DNA of 64,000 nt from Tremella fuciformis. Taxonomy: Eukaryota > Basidiomycota > Tremellomycetes > Tremellales > Tremellaceae. Shown one piece after another: positions 24,914-36,399 of the stretch. The notes beneath the pieces were generated by a model. That model was not told the origin of the DNA, made no database searches, and saw only the letters and a program-made list of their open reading frames with translations. Both the position numbers and the translations under genes were made by a program. The first letter of the stretch is position 1, and every line of letters starts with the position of its first letter. The stretch lies in assembly GCA_032768795.1 (NCBI GenBank), contig CP136495.1:126501-190500 (forward strand). The letters run 5' to 3'.

Positions 24914-25437
24914 GCTGGGAGTAGTGGAGTGGAAGAAGTGGGGAGAGCGGAAGAGGAGTCGAGCTGTGGGCGACGAGGACATCCTTACATCTTTGTCGTG
25001 CTTCATATACACTTCCAGCCAGGTAGCAAGACGAGGCAATTACCCACCTCGTTTGTGCCAGTGGCCCAGCTGGGTAAATCAGGTCCTCCCGTACATCTCG
25101 CATCGAATTTACCCAATCTATCCGTCCGCCCGTCCACATGTCCACGGGTAAACCTGCTGCGGTTGCAGCTGCGGGTCCCCGGGCAAGGCGCCGCGAATCA
25201 GATGCGAGGTTGGACGTACGTTATCATAGTAGGTCCGCCCGAGACGGTGCCGTAGTTACATGTGGTGCTCTTGTATCTAAATTCCCCGCCCATCCGCCTC
25301 GCTTGTCCTCTCCACTTCCCGTCGTCCAGAGGAACCAGTAACAATGTTATAAGCGTCCCCTCGTAGCCCATGGACGGCCCACATGCCGTTGGCTCAACGC
25401 ACACACACTTGTACCACACGAAACTGCGCCATTTAGT
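24914..25437. promoter_or_regulatory. divergent promoter region, amine oxidase / APC permease
   Basis: A 524-base head-to-head gap between two genes that plausibly serve one pathway. It has a CA/TG-rich stretch near 25500 just inside the permease. No specific operator was recognised. Confidence 0.45.
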
Positions 25438-27600
25438 ATGCGGGACGAGAACGAGATTGGTCCTACCCGCGATGAGATCCGGCTCGAGACGCTCGGGTGA
25501 TTGTCTGTGAGACTCTGTGTGTGTGTGAAGGCTGATCCGTGCAGGTACGAGCCCGAGCTCAAGCGCAAGTTCAGCGGTCTCGAGACATTCGGAGTGGCGT
25601 TCTCCATCATGCAAGTCCCCTTCCACTTGTTCTTGGCCGTGCCAAGCTGACCCTGTCAGGGGTGTTGTCCCCTCCATAGCCTCGACCATCTTCTACAACC
25701 TGCCCTATGGCGGTCCCGTGTCCATGGTATGGGGATGGGCGGTCGCTGCCATCCTCATCCTCTTCGTTGGCCTGGCTATGGTCCGTCCACACCTTGACGT
25801 AGAGGCCCAAACTGACTCACAGGGTGACCTGGCCAGCTCCATGCCCACCTCGGGCGGACTGTATTACTGGACCCACCGCCTCTCGCCCCCAAAGTACGGC
25901 AACTTCCTCGCCTGGCTCGTCGGGTACAACTCGTTCCTCGGCAACGTGGCCGCCATCTCCTCGCTGGCATGGGGCTGCCAGGGCATCTTCTTCGCTGCGG
26001 CCTCGCTCAACAACCCCGACTTTGAGGTCACCGCCGGCATGTCGTACGGCCTGTACTGCGGCATCCTCATCTTTTGTGCCGTCTACTGCGCCTACTTTGA
26101 CACCATCTTCGCGCGCATGCAGACCCCATTCACCGTCCTCAACGTCCTCCTCGCTCTCGCGACCATCATCGGTCTCCCCATCGCCCGCAAGGGAGAGCTG
26201 AACACTGCTGCATTTACTTTTGGAGGATGGGCCAATCTCACGAGCTGGCCGAACGGCTTTGCCTTCATCCTCTCCTTCCTCGCACCTGTGTGGACCATCT
26301 GTCAGCATCATTCGACCTATAGTACCCTCCCGGCTGACGTGACTAGGCAGTTTCGACTGTGCGGTGTCTATCTCAGAAGAGGCCTCAAACGCCGCTCTGG
26401 CTGTCCCGTAGGCTGGGACCTCAAAGGCTGGACTCAAGCTGACATGCCAGACAAGCCATCGTTGGCGCCATTGGCAGCGCGGGTGTCCTCGGCACCATCT
26501 TCCTCATCATCGTCTCCTTGACCATGGGAACCGACATCGCCGCCGTCAACAACTCGGACATTGGCCAACCCCTCGCCTACGTCTACCTCCAGGCCTTCGG
26601 CGTCAAAGGCTCCATCGCCATCTGGTCTTTCATGTGAGCCACTCATCGCCCATGTTCTATTAGAGCTGACTTGTAGCTGTATGGCTCGTGCGTATATCGG
26701 AGACACTTCAAACAGCAGACTAATCTCTAGAACTCAACATGACCGCATCTCTCATCCTCCCCTCCTCGCGACAAGCATTTGCGTTTGCTCGTGATGGCGC
26801 TCTCCCCTTCTCGCGCTTCTTCTACCACCTCAACAAGGTCAACGGGACACCCGTCAGGACCGTCTGGCTTGTGACTGGAGCCGCTATTCCACTCGGCTTG
26901 CTTGGCTTTGCCGACCCCGTCAACGAGGCTGCCATCAAGTGAGCTCCGGTACCCAATGCTGTAGTCCAACATGAGCTGATGATGCAGCGCGATCTTTACC
27001 CTGGCTATCCTCGGACCTTGTCAGTGATACCTTGAGTCGACTCCAGCGCGATGCTGATTATCAGACGTTGCTTATGCCACCCCGATCGCTTGTCGTTTGC
27101 TTTGGGGAGACTCCCACTTCATCGTTCGTCCTCTGTAAACCCTCCTTCCCGTTCGTAAGTAGCTGACAGGCAGCCTGGACCGTGGTATTTGGGACGCTTC
27201 AGCCGGCCCGTCGCCATGCTGGCCGTCGCCTGGATGTCCTTCGCATTCGTCATCTTCTGCTTGTAGGTCCCGTCTGCTCCCATTGCCCTGCAACGCTGAG
27301 GTGCAGCCCGGCCGACGTGGCTCCCGATGCGGGCAGCATGAACTACGCCGTCGTCGTGATTGCCGGCGTGTGGGCGTTTGCCATTGGTTACTGGTTCTTC
27401 CCCAGAATTGGAGGCAGGACATTCTTCCAGTACGTATCGCCCGGACGACATGCCCGGATGATGGCTGACCATGCAGCGGCCCCGCCACGCACGACCTCAG
27501 TGCGATCTTGGAGACGGTGCAGGTGGAGACGGAGACAGAGCAGAAGAGCAAAACGGGCAACGCGTCCAACAATATCAGTTCGGTCGAGACCATGTCATGA
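25438..27600 (+). CDS. APC-superfamily amino acid / GABA-type permease
   Basis: The ATG at 25438 begins MRDENEIGPTRDEIRLETLG, and the first intron joins to YEPELKRKFSGLETFGVAFS, the hallmark start of fungal amino acid/choline/GABA permeases. Membrane spans follow: GPVSMVWGWAVAAILILFVG, LAWLVGYNSFLGNVAAISS and later MTASLILPSSRQAFAFARD with the conserved loop. About eight short introns lie across the gene. The C-terminus is polar and ends SSVETMS at 27600. These are proton-coupled plasma-membrane importers, relatives of Uga4 and Hnm1. Substrate: amino acids, GABA, choline or polyamine, not resolved. The divergent amine oxidase and nearby ALDH support uptake of an amine or amino acid (inference). 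Confidence 0.9.
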
Positions 27601-27743
27601 GAGATCTAGTCATCTTTGTAGCCGTGAGTATGGATTTGCGCATGTGGATGTGGACGGAGGCAGTGCATGCATTGTAGTGGCCATACAACAATCGAGACGA
27701 GACTCGACTTGACTCGTATACATGCTGGAAACAGATATTCGTA

Positions 27744-30427
27744 CTACAACAGAGCCTTGTTCGCCTTGTCGAGATAGCGCATCAAAGCCAAATTCATCTC
27801 TGCCTGATCAGAAGGTATACCGTCCGGCCGCGTCACCGTCAAGGATGTGGTGGTGTTCCCAAACAAGTTGCTGTGCGCCGGATCAGTCCCCGCCTGCCCA
27901 GGGGCGGACCAGTCCGCAGTGGGATCCGTCAGCCAATCCAGATTGCCGTCTTCTGTCCAAGGCTGAACCGCAGCAGTGGTAGTGACGGGCGACACGACGC
28001 CGAGATTGAAGACCGCCTCCCATGCATTGTCGGCAGGCGGCGCCATAGGGGCCGGCGGGGGCTGAAGGTGGTTCCAGTAGAACTGGGGTAATTGGAGGAA
28101 CGAAGCCGCTCGGCTGTCCACCGAAGACGGCACGGACAGCGGCTCCGTCACGCCGTTGCTCGGCGGCCCGCTCATGTCTGCCGGGTTCTGAGTGAATGAC
28201 AAGCGGCGTCGAATATCTTGTATGCTCTGCGATACGCTGGGCGAGACAGCCGGTGACGGCGGCCGGACGTTTGGAGTAGACGAGAGGGACAGCCCACCCT
28301 GGTAGACTGTCCGGGTCAGCTCTTTCCGTCGTGTTCCGCGTTGGGCTCACCTGCCTCGAAGAACATTTTGTGCGCTGAAGCGGCCGGCCAAGAGCTCGAG
28401 AACTCTCTCAACCACTCGCAGCATTGAGTGAAGTTTGCCTTTGACACCGCTGCTAGCTGAGCATCGCGATTGGTCGAGTCGAATGCTGTTCGTCAGTACC
28501 ATGATCCATGCTCAGACTCGGGCAAAGCGTACCCTCGAACAGCGTCGCTAGACTGAGGATGTGTATGACATCGGCACTCATTTGAGCTAGCAGACCCTTC
28601 TTGTCGAGATGGCGGAGCAGGTCGACCGTCTGCTGCGCCGCCTCCGAGCACACAGAATGAGCGGTAGACACCAGATCGGCTTGAGCTGGTGTGAGCGTGG
28701 CGATGTCGTGGCGGCGGCTGATGAAGCGGGAATGAAGAAGGATCGTAGCTGTAGTCCACCACTGGGAATGAGCTACAGCTCACAGAGCATGGTGACATGA
28801 CTCACGGCAAGACCGAGGATGACATGCGGTAGTGGGGCGCCCGTATCCGCCTCGTCAACCTGCAACGTGCGCGGCAAGTGCTTCTTCCAATGCTGCAGCT
28901 GCCTTGCCAAGCCCAGAGCCTTCTCCTCGTCGCTCTCCCGGCCTCGAGCCCAGATGGCAAATTGCTCGTCCCACTCGGTATCCCCCGAAGGCGCCCGGAC
29001 TGGTTGGAGGTTCAGGATATCTTCGACGATCATGGCCAGGCGGCATGTCCAGGTGAAACAGCTGATCACGTACCCCCGCCGGGGCACGATATGTCGTACC
29101 GATCGCGGCGGCGAGGCGGTCGTGTTGGGCAATGGAGGCCATACTTCCAGTTCGTCGGTTTCCAGTGCCGATGGGAACGGCACGGTGCACCGTCGGTAAG
29201 GAAGCAGAAACGATCGGCCTGTCTCTTCTGCCAGTGTCTTGTCGAGCACGTAGCAGTTCCAGAACACCCGCGACTTGATCTCGTTTGCCCCGTGCTGTAG
29301 CATAAGCCTGGGATTTTCGAGGGATGTGGTCATGATGCTTACCGAGGTGGGCGAAACAATGTCCGGGTCAGAGGCGAGGTTCAACCCGAGATTGAGGGCC
29401 ATGGTGCAGGCCCTCCCGGCGTACATGAAGGCGCTGCTCTTGTCCCCGTTCCCTGTCTGCCGCAGGCTGAGGAGGATCATAGCTTGCACATTGTCGATGC
29501 GGCTCTCGGTGCGCGAATAGTGCAGACTCTTCTCGGCCATTCGGAACAGCACGTCCCCGTCAAAGCCGGGCGATAGCACCTCTGGGGCGACGCAGGCAGC
29601 GACGGCCAGCATGGACAGTAGGAGTGGTGCAGGGGTACTGTGGACATTGAAGAGAGGCTTGAATACTAGAGGCCAGGTGTTCTGGGAGTGAGTTGCGTCT
29701 TGAACGGAAGGGGCGGCTCACATGCACGTGGGTGAAGTAAACGGCGAGCAGCTCGTCCACCATGCTCAGTGGGAGACCGAGCAACAGGCGGCGAGCATGC
29801 GTGGTACGTCCCGGACTACCGCCCCTGGTTGACGACCCAACCTGACTCCCGACAGCGGACTCGTCTCGCTCGACATGCCGGCCCTTTGATGGTGCATAGG
29901 ACCGGGCATGTCGAGTGGGACTGCGATACTCGGCATCGGTATCGGCCACCTGTGGGCTCGAGAGCGTTGCAGCTCTTTCCTCCCCGCCGCCTGAAGTGAG
30001 CGTCCGTCGCCTCTTCCGAGGTCCAGGACGGGGACCTCTGCAGACAATCAGTCAGGAGCCTTGGCCAGCTAGATGGCGTACCGTTTGCGGACAGGTGCAG
30101 TGAAGGCACAATGGTGTCCAAACTCGCGACAGAGCTTGCATGTGATCGTCTCGTCCTGCTGTACAACCTCGTCGCACTTGACGCGTCGCTGACGGCAAAG
30201 CTGTTCTCAGCGGCTTCGCCCACCTTCAGTAACGTACTCACATCGCATGCTCGCAAGATACGCTTCCTATCCACCAGCTGCAACACCCGTGCCGTGTCCG
30301 GACTGTGACTCTCGCTCTCGCTCCCCTCATCGCCTTCTGCTTCTCCCTCACTTGCGCTCGATGGAGGGGGGATTTGGGCCCCGGACGGCAGAGACGGTCC
30401 GGCGGTGCTTTCGTCCTGTGCGGGCAT
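27744..30427 (-). CDS. Zn2Cys6 transcription factor with fungal_trans domain
   Basis: The ATG at 30427 begins MPAQDESTAGPSLPSG. After an acidic Ser-rich leader, an intron splits the zinc cluster. Joining the exons gives RACDLCRQRRVKCDEV, then TCKLCREFGHHC, a complete six-cysteine binuclear cluster. The middle exon (29.6-28.8 kb) has the fungal_trans signature: helices, SRVFWNCYVLDKTLAEETGR and LLPYRRCTVPFP. The C-terminal region is Pro/Asn-rich and ends KANKALL at 27744. It is divergent from the aldehyde dehydrogenase across about 550 bases and is the likely local regulator of the amine-utilisation genes (inference from position). Nuclear. Confidence 0.9.
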
Positions 30428-30978
30428 CCTGATTCCGCCCAAGTAGTCTCATTGGGGGAGGATCCGTTGTGCTGGTCGGGGTCTGTGCGTAGGCAGAGCC
30501 GTGCGTCAAAGGATGGCGCAAGATGCGCCGGTGCAGCTGACCAACATGAGAAAAGTGAGGCAAATCCGCCTCCTTTTGCTCAAATAGAAGCAGCCGTGGA
30601 CCCGGTTCGAGCGGTTATCAAGGGAAAACTAACCACGAGGACCGGCGCATGAGCGATGCTTCTCGGGCGATAGGCACTCATCGCTCTATTTATCCGTCTA
30701 TCCGTCTATCCGCCGGTTCCCTCCCTCCACTCTAGCCTGCTTCAGGAGACTGGAGACTCGTGACGAGCTTCGCTTCGCTTCGCCCCGCCCGCTGCGCGCT
30801 TGGCCTGGGCGGCTCGTTGCTTTTGCAACTCGCCTAGCTAGGCATGAGCAGGTATATACCCCTTATCCGCCTGCATGTAAGACCGGCCTTTCCTTTCCGC
30901 CCAGCGCTTCGTTCCCTTGTACACCTACACTCCCAGCAAAAGAGCATCAGTCTCAGCCAAGGCTTCGCGTTCAGCAAC
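30428..30978. promoter_or_regulatory. divergent promoter region, regulator / aldehyde dehydrogenase
   Basis: A 551-base head-to-head region. A clear TATA box (TATATA, 30853-30858) lies about 120 bases before the aldehyde dehydrogenase ATG. Short repeats of CTATCCGTCTATCCGTC occur near 30690-30710. Confidence 0.55.
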
Positions 30979-32720
30979 ATGACCACCCACGCACAGATCA
31001 GCGTTCCCGCCTTTGGCGATCTCACCCTCCCCGTCGGCCTCTTCATCAACAACGAATGGGTCGCCGCGTCCGACAAGGGCACCTTCGAGACTGTCAACCC
31101 GGCCACAGGCAAGAAACTCGTCGATATCGCCTACGCAACAAAGATCGACGTCGATACCGCTGCCAAGGCAGCCCGCAAAGCGTTCAAGACAACCTGGGGC
31201 AACAATGTCGTCGCGACCGAGCGGGCGGCAGCGCTGAACCGCCTCGCCGATCTCATGGAGAGGGATGCGGAGAAGCTTGCGGCGATCGAAAGTCTCAACT
31301 CGGGCAAGGGCGTGCGGATAGCTCGGTGCGCCTCTATAGTAGACAATTTGGGCCCAGGCTGACCAGATAGGGAAGCCGATGTCGCCGACTCGGTCGCATG
31401 TCTGCGCTACTATGCTGGGCTTGCCGACAAATTCTTCGGCCAGACTATCCCACACTTCGGCAAGGAGAAGTTTGTGTACACTCTGCACCAGCCCATCGGT
31501 GTCTGCGGGCAGATGTGAGTATTGTCGCCGAGGACGACAGGGACGGCGCTGATAGGCAGTATCCCTTGGAACTACCCTCTTCTCATGTGGGCATGGAAGG
31601 TGAGTACGAGTGAACGCGAAGGATGAGCATGAGCTCATGCTGTAGGTCGCCCCCGCTCTCGCTGCGGGCTGCTGTGTCATCATGAAGCCCTCCGAACTCA
31701 CCCCCCTCTCCGCTCTGGCTCTCTGTGATCTGGCCAAAGAAGCCGGCATCCCCGCAGGTGTCATCAACACCCTTCCTGGTCTGGGAGCAACCACCGGCGA
31801 CGCCATCGCACGGCACATGGACATTGACAAGGTGTGTCCTAACGCTGCTTCTTGCTCTCGTGGCTCATGACAGGTCGCATTCACCGGGTCAGTCGTCACC
31901 GGCCGCCGCATCTCCGTCGCCGCCGCCGAGTCCAACCTGAAAAAGGTCACCCTCGAGCTTGGCGGCAAGTCGCCCATGGTCGTGTTCGACTCTGCCGACA
32001 TCGAGGAGGCCGCCGCATGGACAGCCATGGGCATCTACTTCAACTCGGGCCAGGACTGCTGCGCCAGCTCCCGCGTCCTCGTCCAGGAGGGCATCTACGA
32101 CGCGTTCCTCACCGCCCTCAAGGCCAAGGCGGAGGCGTGCGCCATCGGCCAGCCGCACGACGAGAAGACGTCGTTTGGCCCACTCATCTCTGCCGGTCAG
32201 CGCGACAAGGTCTTGGGCTACATCGCGTCCGGGAAAGAGGAGGGCGCGCGGGTAGTCACGGGCGGGAAGAAGTGGGCGCATGCCGGGGATGGCTTCTGGG
32301 TCGAGCCGACCATCTTGGCCGACACCACACCGGACATGAAGGTCGTCCAGGAAGAGGTACGCTGTTCTTCCTCTCCCAGTGATACGAGCAGTGCTGACAG
32401 AGTAGATCTTTGGCCCCGTCATTGTCGCGGCCAAGTTCTCGACGGAAGAAGAAGCCATCGAGCTGGCCAACAACACCACCTACGGCCTCGCCGCCGCCGT
32501 CTTCACCAACGACACACGGCAGGCCACCCGCCTGTCTGCCGCACTGGACGCCGGTACTGTCTGGGTCAACCAATACGCCCTCCTGCATGCCGGTGTGCCC
32601 TTTGGCGGTTTCAAGATGAGCGGTATCGGCCGCGAGCTCGGGACATATGGCATTGAGGCCTACACTCAGGTCAAGGCTGTGCACCACAACCTTACCCAGA
32701 CCATGGAGTGGCCTGTCTAA
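30979..32720 (+). CDS. aldehyde dehydrogenase (NAD(P)+-dependent, ALDH superfamily)
   Basis: The ATG at 30979 starts [20 protein letters not shown]. The fold is complete: [18 protein letters not shown], the [14 protein letters not shown] motif, [10 protein letters not shown], the general-base Glu in [10 protein letters not shown], the nucleophile Cys in [17 protein letters not shown] and the [15 protein letters not shown] end. About six short introns occur. Length of about 500 residues is normal. It converts aldehydes to acids in cytosol or mitochondria. An in-frame ATG at 30844 would add a basic, Arg-rich, acid-free leader resembling a mitochondrial presequence, but the TATA box at 30853 lies within it, so I prefer the internal start. 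It could act on aldehydes released by the amine oxidase upstream. Confidence 0.95.
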
Positions 32721-32964
32721 GCGACTCTGGGAGTTCTCAAGGGAATCTGCAGTGGATTGTATTGCATGCATGGCTTGTACGACGCTAGACCTCTGACTTG
32801 GCATATGGTGGCGTGTATCAAGACTTCGGCGCTTAGCCCAAGCGCCCGTTCTCGGCGTCGTGATAAGCTGTCTACGTCATGTGAGCAACCTCGTGGTGTG
32901 GGAGAAGCATGGAAGTAGTTGTAGGTGTCTGCATCTGCCTCCTCTGTACTTCCAGACTCCTAAC

Positions 32965-34085
32965 ATGCCCGACATCGACATGCTCGGCCAGCCAAGCAGC
33001 TCGTTGCAGCTCCCTATAGTGGACATTGGCCCATACCTAGACCCCTCTTCCTCGCCCGACGCGCGCCGCGTCTGTTCGGACAGTCTCGACAAGGCATGCA
33101 GGGAATTCGGCTTCTTCTACGTGACGGGGCACGGCATCCCCACAGACTACCTTGACAATCTCCTCAGTCTCGGACACACCTTCTTCCAGCTGCCTCAGGA
33201 CGTCAAGGACTCGATCCACATCTCCAAGTCGATGGACGGAGTCAGGGGATATCAGAAGATTGGCGAGAACGTCACGTATGCCAAGCGTGATCAACAAGAG
33301 GCGATTGACATCTATCCTGAGCCTGAGGAGCCGACAACGGACCAGCTGAACGGCTCGCAACTGTGGCCGGACGAGGCGCACGTCCCTGGTCTACAGGCGA
33401 CAGTGCTCGACTACGTTGAGCGGATGAAAGTGGTGGGGTTGGCTTTCATGCGAGCAATGAGCGATGCGTTCGGGCACGAGGATGTATGGACTCAGCTCAT
33501 GGAGGACAACTACTGGTATGTGATCCTGCTGTAGGGCAGCCTTGGCAAAGCTGGGCTGATCACAGGGTGCTTCGCATCGTCGGATACCCAGGCCTGCCCG
33601 ATGACTTCAACATTGAGGAGGGTATCTCATGCGGAGCGCATACCGACTATGGCTGCCTCACCTTCCTTCTGGCCGACCCGATACCCGGCGCACTTCAAGT
33701 TGAATCGAAGACGGGCGAATGGATCCCCGCCGACCCTCTGCCTGGCGCATTCGTGGTCAACATCGGCGACATCCTCGACGCGCTCACTTCGCACCAGTAC
33801 AAATCTACCTATCATCGCGTTATCCACCGTGGTCAGAAGTACCGCGTCTCCATACCCTTCTTCTTTGAGCCTCGCAAAGAGTGGCTCGTCCGCCGCGTGC
33901 AGGATGTCGGGCTTCCTGCGAAGGAAGGCGAACTCACGTACTTCCAACACCTGAAGGTGTGTGGGCCCGGCACGCTGAGCTGGTATGGAGCTGATGGGCA
34001 GAATATGATATACCGCCACTTCATCCCGAACGACCAGCCCTTGCCTGAACGCCCTAACGCGAATGCCTTGACAGAGCGAGGCTGA
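32965..34085 (+). CDS. Fe(II)/2-oxoglutarate oxygenase, isopenicillin N synthase-like
   Basis: The ATG at 32965 begins MPDIDMLGQPSSSLQLPIVD, where LPIVDIGPYL is the DIOX_N opening. The core has GFFYVTGHGIP, iron ligands AHTDYG and STYHRV, and the 2-oxoglutarate motif YRVSIPFFF. Only one intron is evident, near 33515-33565, which is fewer than in other genes here. It ends LTERG at 34085. About 355 residues, typical for the family. It shares only fold-level motifs with the paralog pair at the left end and belongs to a different subfamily. The substrate is unknown. It is oriented with the aldehyde dehydrogenase and ends just before the orphan gene array. Confidence 0.92.
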
Positions 34086-34438
34086 GCTGTACGCCGCTCT
34101 CTCATGATTCCTGAAACGAATGGAAACGGCTGTGACCGTGCTCCTCCTCCCCACGCTGTCATTCGCCACGGTAATTGACTTCACTGGACATACATACACA
34201 GTACTGGTGTGGAGTTGGCGCCTAGCTGTATGTTGATTCTGAAACTTCCACTTTACGAGCATTTATCCCTTTTCGAGCCTGGGCCTAGCATTCATTCGTC
34301 AGTCATGCACTGTTTCAAGTCTTATCTGGGCAAATGAAAAGCCTATCGAGACGAACAGATGAATAGTACAGAATCGCGCTGTACTAAAAGCTTCCCGAAG
34401 CCACGAACTCTTCCACTTTCTTGCAAGCCACTCAGCCC
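34086..34438. other. intergenic boundary before the orphan array
   Basis: These 353 bases mark the transition from intron-rich genes to the intronless array. They carry the 3' UTR of the oxygenase and the promoter of the first A gene. Confidence 0.4.
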
Positions 34439-35260
34439 ATGCAGAACATGAACAACAGTGATAGCGGTTTCTATGAAACAGAATCGGAAGATCCAGCCTC
34501 CGAATCGCAAACGGACACCGAGTCAGCCTCCCTCTCGCCCAACTCGAACACTTCCAATCTCTCTGTTTCCGACATCGGCATGCTCTGGCTTGAGGCTGCT
34601 CGAGCAGGGACCGTGGTCCCTCCTCAGGAAAGCTTTCCTTCGAGCGCAACCGAGCAGCGTCTGGCCGAGTGGCAACCCAAACTGTATTTTCTGAGAGAAG
34701 ACCAGCAGCTTTCCAGCTACAGCGGCTGGCGTTTCACCAGTCCGTTCGACTCTGAGGACACCAAGCCACTATACACTGCATTTCAGTACCCAGGTGACGA
34801 AAAGTGTTTGCCGAACGGTTTGCCCAGATCCTTGGAGGAGCTTGCCAAGGAGTACGAGGTTCCCGGGGACGACGAAAACTTTACACAGCTCGGTAAACAG
34901 CAGGGCATGGTCGATTACAGCTTGACAATGTCAAACGATACCCTGTACGACCTTGCTCACGAGTTTCAATGGCAAGGTGTGGCAGGTGAGGCTGCAAGGG
35001 ACAACGCCCGCAGGGATTTCTATACGGGGGGCAGCGTGACCCTGCCTGGTGCCACCTCGGCCATCCCTTTCCCTGCGGTGCTGCATATGACGACTGCTGC
35101 GCACTGTGCCATGGGTAAGAAGGTCATGACGCGACTGGCTGAGGACGAACAATACAATCACCTTTGGCCGAGGGGGAAGGTTCCTGCCCGACTCCTAGGC
35201 GGGGGAGGTACTCGTACTGTAGCTTCACAGCTGGAGCGGCCATGTCTTTGGGCGAACTAG
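34439..35260 (+). CDS. array family A, copy 1 (unknown intronless protein)
   Basis: The ATG at 34439 starts MQNMNNSDSGFYETES. About 273 residues without introns or signal peptide. A Ser/Glu-rich disordered N-terminus is followed by a globular part: WRFTSPFDSED, then ELAKEYEVPGDDENF, MVDYSLTMSN, RRDFYTGG, and the C-terminal module MTRLAEDEQYNHLWPRGKVP. The last module recurs in every A copy and in looser form in the B copies. I know no family that matches and can assign no function. It is the first of eleven related plus-strand loci. Confidence 0.75.
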   Translation: MQNMNNSDSGFYETESEDPASESQTDTESASLSPNSNTSNLSVSDIGMLWLEAARAGTVVPPQESFPSSATEQRLAEWQPKLYFLREDQQLSSYSGWRFTSPFDSEDTKPLYTAFQYPGDEKCLPNGLPRSLEELAKEYEVPGDDENFTQLGKQQGMVDYSLTMSNDTLYDLAHEFQWQGVAGEAARDNARRDFYTGGSVTLPGATSAIPFPAVLHMTTAAHCAMGKKVMTRLAEDEQYNHLWPRGKVPARLLGGGGTRTVASQLERPCLWAN

Positions 35261-35547
35261 TGTCTCTATGGTCTCTGGTAGCCATAAAAACTCACCTTCG
35301 CTCTGCCTAGTATGCATATCTGACCTGGTACACGTACTGTCTGTGGCCCGCACGTAAACGCCGCATTTTCGCCTGACGGCTACTCTGCGCGTGATCTTCT
35401 CAGACCAGTCTCCCCCAACTCAGTCCAACCGAGACAGGTTTGATCGTGTGAAAGGAGGTAAAGCACCTTTGAGCCTGTCGAATGCAGTAGTCACAGTCGA
35501 CCAAGAAAGCTTCTGCCTTCTTGGAATCATCTTCACTCTTCAGCAGT

Positions 35548-36399
35548 ATGTCCTCACTTGGACCTTATGACGACGCTCACGCCGAGCAGTCCAGCGAACC
35601 CAACTCGAATATGAACTGGACACAATTATCAACCGACTCTCCAGTGTTCCTCGATCCACAAACCGAAGATAAACAGTCTGAGTCATCATCCTTGTCGGAG
35701 CCCACGTCCGACTCTGACTTGCCGCCGGGTTGTGAGAATGAGCCCCACGAGATTTACAGGCACTGGAAGCGGTGGTCCAAACAAGGGCGATACCACGCCC
35801 AGCCGAGTTTCCCATCCCAGTGCACCACAGCAAAATTGGAAGCCTATGAGCCTAAAATCGCTTACGAGCTAGCACGATCAAGCCGTCGGAAGAAGTGGAC
35901 CATTGCCAACCCTTTCGACCCACATCGCATGGTCACTTACCTTTTCCCTCTCAGATATGACAACGAAAGGACGTCATGGACGCCGGAATACAGCCCCGAA
36001 GAGCTGGTGACCTTTTTGAACGGCTTCGAGGGGAGAGCCCGTCATAAATCCGTCGATCTCACTAAACTGTTCTTTCGAATGGGTCGAGGGGTAGCTCTGT
36101 CCAATGAAATTATCGAGCACCTTTCGGAGCAGGAATGGGGGGACAATGGTGCCAGCCTTCAAGCACGAGACGACTTCTATGAGAGGGGGCTGGTTGCCGT
36201 CCCCGATGCTCCTAAGGCGGCGTCCATCCCTGCAGAATTCCATATGACCGCGGACACGTGGTTTACGGTGACCTGCAAGGTATTCTCGGCCATGGCTGAT
36301 CATTCAGAATACGGCAGGCTTTGGCGCAAGGGAAAGGTTCCGGTATCTATGGCCTCTACAGCTGAATCAGGGCCTGATACAATATCGAAGGATCGATAG
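35548..36399 (+). CDS. array family A, copy 2
   Basis: Uses the ATG at 35548 (MSSLGPYDDAHAEQS). About 283 residues, intronless. Acidic disordered start, then KWTIANPFDPH (the WxxxxPFD block), EELVTFLNGFEG, RDDFYERGLVAVPDAP and FSAMADHSEYGRLWRKGKVP. It lacks the EVPGDDENF stretch of copies 1 and 3, so it is the more diverged of the intact A genes. No membrane span or secretion signal. Function unknown. Confidence 0.72.
   Translation: MSSLGPYDDAHAEQSSEPNSNMNWTQLSTDSPVFLDPQTEDKQSESSSLSEPTSDSDLPPGCENEPHEIYRHWKRWSKQGRYHAQPSFPSQCTTAKLEAYEPKIAYELARSSRRKKWTIANPFDPHRMVTYLFPLRYDNERTSWTPEYSPEELVTFLNGFEGRARHKSVDLTKLFFRMGRGVALSNEIIEHLSEQEWGDNGASLQARDDFYERGLVAVPDAPKAASIPAEFHMTADTWFTVTCKVFSAMADHSEYGRLWRKGKVPVSMASTAESGPDTISKDR

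Noticed and set aside
30925..32034. 369-residue minus-strand open frame
   Set aside because: Antisense to aldehyde dehydrogenase; no recognisable motif.
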